From assembly GCA_964459305.1 (NCBI GenBank), contig CAYWNA010000169.1, forward strand, positions 1-28,847: 28,847 bases of DNA, in the 5' to 3' direction. Shown here in pieces: positions 23,794 to 28,847 of the stretch (position 1 is its first letter; every line of letters starts with the position of its first letter). Origin of the DNA: CAYWNA01 sp964459305. Lineage in GTDB: Bacteria > Planctomycetota > Planctomycetia > Pirellulales > Pirellulaceae. The notes under the pieces were generated by a model. It ran no database searches. It was not told the DNA's origin and saw nothing but the letters and a program-made list of their open reading frames with translations. Made by a program: the position numbers and the translations under genes.

Positions 23794-25365
23794 ATGAACT
23801 TCCGCCTACTTAGCAAACAGTTGGCCATTGTTTGTCTGCTGATCGGCGCGGCAATGTTCTTCAGCCTGCCGTGGGCGTTCCCTGCCCTGGGGTATCGCAA
23901 GCACCTGGACTACGCTTCGCAGTCTTTCGAGACCCAAGGCTTCTTCGCACTATTGATCAGTATGGTCGTTTGCGTATTGGTGGGCGGGCTCTTGCTGTAT
24001 TTAGGGCGCCATGCCAAAGGTAAGCTCTACCGAAAAGAGGCCATGGCGGTGGTTGGTTTGAGCTGGGTCTTGGCCACCGTTCTGGGCGCCTTGCCGTTCT
24101 TGTTCAGCGGCACTTGTCGAGGCTACCAAGATGTCAAGCAGGCGAAGGTACAACGAATGCACGTCGTGGACTGCCTTTTCGAATCGCAGTCCGGGTTCAG
24201 CACCACTGGTGCGACGGTCATTACGGAATTGGAGAAACCCGAGCTGGTGCCGCATTGCATTCTGTTCTGGCGCAGTACGACACACTTCCTGGGCGGGCTG
24301 GGAATCATCGTGTTGTTCGTGGTGATCTTGGGCCAGGGATCGGCCGGAAAAGGACTGATGCGAGCGGAGATGCCGGGCCCCACCAAAGAAGGCTCCACTC
24401 CGCGCATGCAAGACACGGCAAGGTTGTTCGCCTATACGTATGTCGGGCTCAATATCCTTCTGGCGATCATACTGTGGGCCATGGGTTTGTCGTTGTTCGA
24501 TTCACTGTGCCACGCCTTTGGCACCATGGCCACCGGTGGATTTAGTACCTACAACGCCAGCGTGGGACACTTCAATAGCGCGGCGGTCGACTATGTCATC
24601 ATTTTGTTCATGGTCTTGGCAGGCACCAACTTTACACTTCTGTACTACCTGGTTTGCTTTCGGCCCAAGAAGGTGATCGCGGACGTCGAATGGCGTGCTT
24701 ATATGAGCATCCTTGGCGGTATTGCGTTTCTGGTCATGATCGCCGGCCTGTGGAACGACGACTTCGCCCAACCGCTGGAGGCACTGCGGTATGGCGCGTT
24801 TCAGGTCGTGTCAATCACGACGACCACGGGCTATTGCACTGCTGATTTCGATGGCTGGAACCACTTCGGACGAGGGGTACTCGTCGTGCTAATGTTTGTT
24901 GGCGGCTGCGCGGGCAGTACCGGTGGCGGGCTCAAGGTGATCCGTCACATCCTGTTTGTCAAAGTTCTACGTCTGGAGGTGGAGCAAGCGTACCATCCAT
25001 CGGTTGTACGCCCGTTGCGGCTGGGTGGCAAACCCGTGGACGATCCCGACTTGCGTAAGAACATATTGGTCTATTTCGCGTTGGTTCTGGCGCTTTTCAT
25101 ATTCGGTTGGGTCTTTGTCATCACGTTCGAACCAGATTCCACATGGGGTGACCAGAGTCAGCATAAATTACTAGATAGCGCCACCAGTGTTATCGCCACA
25201 TTGAACAACATCGGCCCAGGGTTGGGAACGGTGGGCGCAACGTGCAATTACGCCCATTTCAGCTGGTGGAGCAAGCTCCTTTTCCTCTGGCTGATGATGC
25301 TTGGCCGCCTGGAACTGTTCTCAATTTTGGTGCTTTTCGTCCCCGGCTTCTGGCGCAGTCGGTAG
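23794..25365 (+). CDS. trkH: Trk potassium uptake channel subunit TrkH
   Basis: Inner-membrane K+ translocating subunit, 523 residues with about ten or more hydrophobic segments. The four pore-loop repeats each present a filter glycine: G139 (STTGAT), G248 (MATGGFST), G346 (TTTGYCT) and G474 (NNIGPGLG). GGCAGSTGGGLKVIRH (370-385) is the highly conserved intramembrane-loop region after the third filter. The regular MPxD ordering of SKT transporters and the length favour TrkH over KtrB. It pairs with TrkA immediately upstream. The next gene starts 126 nt later, so co-transcription with it is uncertain. Confidence 0.95.
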   Translation: MNFRLLSKQLAIVCLLIGAAMFFSLPWAFPALGYRKHLDYASQSFETQGFFALLISMVVCVLVGGLLLYLGRHAKGKLYRKEAMAVVGLSWVLATVLGALPFLFSGTCRGYQDVKQAKVQRMHVVDCLFESQSGFSTTGATVITELEKPELVPHCILFWRSTTHFLGGLGIIVLFVVILGQGSAGKGLMRAEMPGPTKEGSTPRMQDTARLFAYTYVGLNILLAIILWAMGLSLFDSLCHAFGTMATGGFSTYNASVGHFNSAAVDYVIILFMVLAGTNFTLLYYLVCFRPKKVIADVEWRAYMSILGGIAFLVMIAGLWNDDFAQPLEALRYGAFQVVSITTTTGYCTADFDGWNHFGRGVLVVLMFVGGCAGSTGGGLKVIRHILFVKVLRLEVEQAYHPSVVRPLRLGGKPVDDPDLRKNILVYFALVLALFIFGWVFVITFEPDSTWGDQSQHKLLDSATSVIATLNNIGPGLGTVGATCNYAHFSWWSKLLFLWLMMLGRLELFSILVLFVPGFWRSR

Positions 25366-25491
25366 ATCCAAGGCACATTCAACTCTGGCCCAAAACCGTC
25401 CGACAGCAGTAGAATAGAAAGTAGCGTTCAGGTTGATTCTCCCATTTCGGCCTTGATTGGGATTTCCAGATTCGGATTTCGCACTTCACGC

Positions 25492-28400
25492 ATGGTGCCT
25501 CCATCGCCCCAAGATGACTCCCCGAAGATGGTACCGCCACCGTTGCCAGGGCGGGCCTCGACCGCCTCGGTACCCGCTTCGCAAGGACCGGGTGGCACGA
25601 GACCCGTGCCGCCGCCGCCACCGGTGATCGAAACGGCTTCGGTCGTCGAGGAGGGTCGCTCGAAGGCCGAGCGTCTGGAGATGTTTCTGGAAAAGGCTCG
25701 CTTCATTCTAGCGGGGGAGCGAGGCGTCACAGCCAAGAGTCAGGTGATGCTGGCGAAGGTTGCCCGCGAGTTGGGCCTTTCTGATGAAGACGCCGAGAAC
25801 GCAGTGCGATTACTGCAACACGCGACCACAGACGATGTGTCGCCCCCCGTTTCGGCACCACCGGTGGATCCTCGATGGCATCCGGAGGAGCCGCCGCGAG
25901 TCAAAAAGGATAGCGAGACGCCCCAGGAAGTCTTCCAAGCGTATGTTACCGAGGCACTGGCAAACTCGTCACGAGACTCCGTGTCCGAACGAAGAGAACG
26001 AAAGCTCGCGGGCGAAGGCGTACGCAAACTGGGACTGTCCGAGGTACTGGCCCGCCAGATCGTTCGGCAAGTCGCTGCGGCAAGCGGTAAACGGGTCCTG
26101 TCCCTGGAGCAGGAGCCGGTAGATACCGGGGAACTGAGCGGCTCATTTGGCCCGCCCAACATCGATGAGTTCCTGGAGCGCGCGGCCGCGATCTTGGCCG
26201 AGCAGCGGGGAATCAACTCGAAAAGCCGAGTGCTTCTGGCGGCGGCGGCCGGCGAATTGGGATTGTCCGACGACGAGATGGAGCAGGCCATCGCCTCGCT
26301 GCAGAGTGGACGCTCCGACGACGATAAACAAGATGCGTGGCAGCGAGAGCGAGAAGAGTCGTTCCGTGAGTACCTCGGCGATGCAATCGCGCAATTGCCT
26401 CACGGGGTCGTCACATCCCGCACCGAACAGAAGTGGATCGAGGACGGCGACGGGCGGCATGGCGTCGAGACCGAGATCGCGCGACGGATCGTCCGTGAAG
26501 TACTGGCGGCCCATGACATACGCGTGGTTTCCGAAGATCAAGCCAAAGAGCACGTGGCGGCCCTGGTCCGTGAACTCGTGGGCGAGTCCGCGCGATTGGA
26601 TGGCCCGACACGGGCGAGGGTTTTCTCCGAAGGAAGCCAGTGGGGACTCGCGCCCATGCAGGTGGACGTCATCATCCGGGAACACATCAACCTGAGGCGG
26701 CGGAAACTCGCGTCCGAAAGGGGACTAACAGGAATTCTGCTCACATCGGCGGTTGGGGCTCTACTTGCCCTTATCGGTTTTTTGGTTTGGGTATTCCTGT
26801 TGGAAACCGACGAGACGCGACACACGCAAGAGTTGGCGACTCTGCAAACAAGCCCCGTTGCCCCGCCGTCGCCCACACAGGCCATCGAAGCTCCGACCGG
26901 CAAGGAATGGTGGGCCAAGGACGAAGACCTTCTGGTGGCTGTGACGAAGACACGCATCGTCTTGCCGACCATGAAAGGTGTCTTGGTGGGACTGAACCTG
27001 AAGGATCCCGAAGCCCGGGGACGATCGTATCGCGAACTGGTCTCGGTAGCCGGCGACAACGCAGACGATGAACGACATCGGGCGATTCTCGGGGAACTGA
27101 TTGCCAACTGCTACGTTGCCGAACCTTCCGACCAGTGTGCGCAAGACATCCGAGAAGCACTTCTGAATTTGGCGCCCGAAGTGGGTGATCCGCTGCCGCA
27201 AGACGATTTGGCCTACGATGTTGCTTTCTGGGCGGTACGCACTGCCTTGACGGCTTTGGCGCTGGAATCGTTGTCCGCGGCACGAGCGGATGACTTGGCG
27301 CGGGCCATCGGCCAGAAAGTCGGCGCGACGATCGACGGGACGCTGGACGCGCCGAATCTGCAGCGGCAGTGCTTGGCGGCGCTGTGCCATCACCTGTACC
27401 GCGTAATTATCGCATCGGCCGCGTCGCAGCCGCTGGTGGCCGGACCCATCTATTCGGCCGTAACGCGAAAAGCGGTGCACTGCCTGGAGGCCAACGTCCT
27501 GGAGAAACTGCATGTGGATTTCCTGGCAATCGTCCTGCCGGAGGTGGGCGAGGCGTGGCGCGAGTATGAGTATCTGATTCAGAAGGCTATTAACTCGGCC
27601 GATCCGCTGGTTGTGCTGAAGCTCGTCGAGTTGTACGAGGAAGTGACCGACGCGTCCCTGCGCGACTTTCTGGCCGGTCGACTATTGCGGCGAGCTGGTG
27701 TCTTTCCAGGATCCTTGAGCGTGGACGAAGTGGCGCAGCGAGTGCGCGAGGCATTGGGCGCAAAGCACGTGGTGTCCGGCCGGCATCGCTGGAAGCAACT
27801 TGCTGAGCACGCCGGTGATTTGCTGGACGATCGAGACGTGTCAGCCGAAAACACCGACCAATTCCTGCAACAGGTCGTCAACCTCAGTCATGCCGCAACG
27901 ATGACCTGCTCGCTGGCACAAGGCGAGATGGGTTACGCTTCCTATGACGAACTGCGTCAGGACGGCCCAATGAAACTCGCTACGTCGTCCGTTTCCCGTG
28001 CCAAAAGTCCGCGTCGAGGCAAATCGAACCCCACATCGGCATCTCAGCGCCAAAGCATTTTGCGTTACATCCACTATTTGACCGATCCCCGCCGACAGCC
28101 CAGTCACCGGCCTGTGTATCTACGCGGAATTGCGTCGTTCGCTGCTCATGTCGCCGATTTGGATCCGGAACCTGCCGAATTGTTGGCGCGTTATCTATTG
28201 AAGGTGAAATCGGATGCCGAGCACCAAATCATACTGGAACACGCCGAGACGGTTACTCGGTGGAAGTACGTACGGCTGGCCTTGGCCGATCAGGTTCTGG
28301 AGACCCCGCTGTACAAGGAGCGAATTCAGGAACTGATGTCGCGAGTCTTGCGAAAGGAACTGCAGCTGGCTGACGATGAAGACTGGAAACAGCGATTTCA

Positions 28401-28847
28401 CAAAGAACTGCTGCGCGACGTGATAGACGATTTATCCCTTGCCGACAAGCCGATCGGTGACAAGGGGCAGATCTACGACGACGCCAGCGACTCGCTCCGC
28501 GATCTGTACCGAACGCAAGCCCGTTTGCTTGGTGTCGCGCCCAGCGCATACGATTCGGCCCAAACGCCCAGCCAACTGCTGCGGCACATCATCGAGACGT
28601 ACGCCGCCAAGCTCAAGGGCGGTTCGTCCTCCAGCGACGCAAGGCAGTTTCTCGCCGATCTGCCTCATCATTTCGATGCAATCGAGTATCTTAGCGAGAA
28701 CGACTTGCACCGTACCGCATTGCTGCAACGCCTCTGGTTGCGCATGCTGTCCTTCGGCATGGCCCACGACCACGCCGAGCAAGCCAATGCCTTGGTCGAC
28801 AAACGCGAATCCGCCAACAGCACATCGGGCGTCCTGGCACAGTTGCG
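25492..28847 (+). CDS. large single-pass membrane protein with duplicated helical repeats, 3' end outside window
   Basis: An open frame with no stop runs from the ATG at 25492 to the window edge, 1118 codons. Residues 12-45 are a Pro-rich linker. An helical unit at 65-109 (FLEKARFILAGERG ... ELGLSDEDAENA) recurs at 227-271 (FLERAAAILAEQRG ... ELGLSDDEMEQA), 25 of 45 residues identical. A second unit type at 148-195 recurs at 291-338 (ARQIVRQV / ARRIVREV), with a weaker relative at about 350-402. One hydrophobic span follows (about 414-437, ILLTSAVGALLALIGFLVWV). The remaining about 680 residues are alpha-helical looking, with no motif I recognise. By the positive-inside rule (RRRK just before the span) the repeats should be cytoplasmic and the long C-terminal part outside. 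The start is uncertain; no ribosome site is clear and ATG 25528 is an alternative. Not recognised. Confidence 0.72.
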   Translation, partial: MVPPSPQDDSPKMVPPPLPGRASTASVPASQGPGGTRPVPPPPPVIETASVVEEGRSKAERLEMFLEKARFILAGERGVTAKSQVMLAKVARELGLSDEDAENAVRLLQHATTDDVSPPVSAPPVDPRWHPEEPPRVKKDSETPQEVFQAYVTEALANSSRDSVSERRERKLAGEGVRKLGLSEVLARQIVRQVAAASGKRVLSLEQEPVDTGELSGSFGPPNIDEFLERAAAILAEQRGINSKSRVLLAAAAGELGLSDDEMEQAIASLQSGRSDDDKQDAWQREREESFREYLGDAIAQLPHGVVTSRTEQKWIEDGDGRHGVETEIARRIVREVLAAHDIRVVSEDQAKEHVAALVRELVGESARLDGPTRARVFSEGSQWGLAPMQVDVIIREHINLRRRKLASERGLTGILLTSAVGALLALIGFLVWVFLLETDETRHTQELATLQTSPVAPPSPTQAIEAPTGKEWWAKDEDLLVAVTKTRIVLPTMKGVLVGLNLKDPEARGRSYRELVSVAGDNADDERHRAILGELIANCYVAEPSDQCAQDIREALLNLAPEVGDPLPQDDLAYDVAFWAVRTALTALALESLSAARADDLARAIGQKVGATIDGTLDAPNLQRQCLAALCHHLYRVIIASAASQPLVAGPIYSAVTRKAVHCLEANVLEKLHVDFLAIVLPEVGEAWREYEYLIQKAINSADPLVVLKLVELYEEVTDASLRDFLAGRLLRRAGVFPGSLSVDEVAQRVREALGAKHVVSGRHRWKQLAEHAGDLLDDRDVSAENTDQFLQQVVNLSHAATMTCSLAQGEMGYASYDELRQDGPMKLATSSVSRAKSPRRGKSNPTSASQRQSILRYIHYLTDPRRQPSHRPVYLRGIASFAAHVADLDPEPAELLARYLLKVKSDAEHQIILEHAETVTRWKYVRLALADQVLETPLYKERIQELMSRVLRKELQLADDEDWKQRFHKELLRDVIDDLSLADKPIGDKGQIYDDASDSLRDLYRTQARLLGVAPSAYDSAQTPSQLLRHIIETYAAKLKGGSSSSDARQFLADLPHHFDAIEYLSENDLHRTALLQRLWLRMLSFGMAHDHAEQANALVDKRESANSTSGVLAQL

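Noticed and set aside
26143..27513. Several minus-strand frames of 180-250 codons near the right end
   Set aside because: They lie opposite the continuous plus-strand frame from 25492, which has duplicated repeats and a membrane span; the minus frames show neither.

Overview
The window looks like a chromosomal stretch from a planctomycete (Planctomycetota), most likely of the Pirellulales group. The support is indirect: two adjacent sulfatase genes, a Tat-exported aldo/keto reductase, a secreted beta-propeller protein beginning LFVDDCLID, a type-2 PyrF, long-spaced genes separated by many short palindromic repeats, and a repeat whose translation gives the GFQPV / RLEAYPT peptides that often contaminate planctomycete gene models. 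There are no tRNA or rRNA genes, no CRISPR array and no transposase. Assignment is from protein motifs read by eye; no database search was run.

Layout. 1-2840: the 5' end of leuS (minus strand, cut by the window edge), an orphan REC-domain response regulator (minus) and, divergent from it, a primary-type sigma-70 factor with a probable TTG start. 2935-9810: a carbohydrate and hydroxy-acid block. A short-chain dehydrogenase is divergent from a three-gene plus-strand run: xylose isomerase (xylA, all metal and catalytic residues present), a TIM-barrel sugar isomerase/epimerase and an RraA-type aldolase-like protein. Then come a PIG-L/LmbE deacetylase (minus), a D-2-hydroxyacid dehydrogenase and an F420/NADP oxidoreductase-like protein. 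10054-12255 (minus): a class V aminotransferase followed by a quinone oxidoreductase. 12454-16671 (plus): a damaged sulfatase with EF-hands in a shifted frame, an intact secreted sulfatase, and a Tat-signal aldo/keto reductase. 17124-19607 (minus): a secreted GH32/43-like propeller protein and pyrF. 20110-28847 (plus): a 66-residue membrane protein, a secreted permuted-papain (YiiX/C92-like) protein translationally coupled to trkA, then trkH, then a very large single-pass membrane protein that runs off the right edge.

How the genes may work together. The 2935-9810 block has the enzyme classes for isomerising an aldose, epimerising or isomerising a keto-sugar, oxidising an alcohol and a 2-hydroxyacid, and cleaving a keto acid; the actual substrate is not proven by sequence. 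TrkA and TrkH make a potassium uptake system, and the coupled YiiX-like envelope hydrolase is the most unexpected partner. The large right-edge gene (25492 to beyond the window) has no stop codon in the window, so it is easily missed. It carries a duplicated helical repeat before one membrane span and is the best candidate here for something undescribed. Intergenic regions hold at least six distinct palindromic elements, one of which shows compensatory base changes between its two arms.
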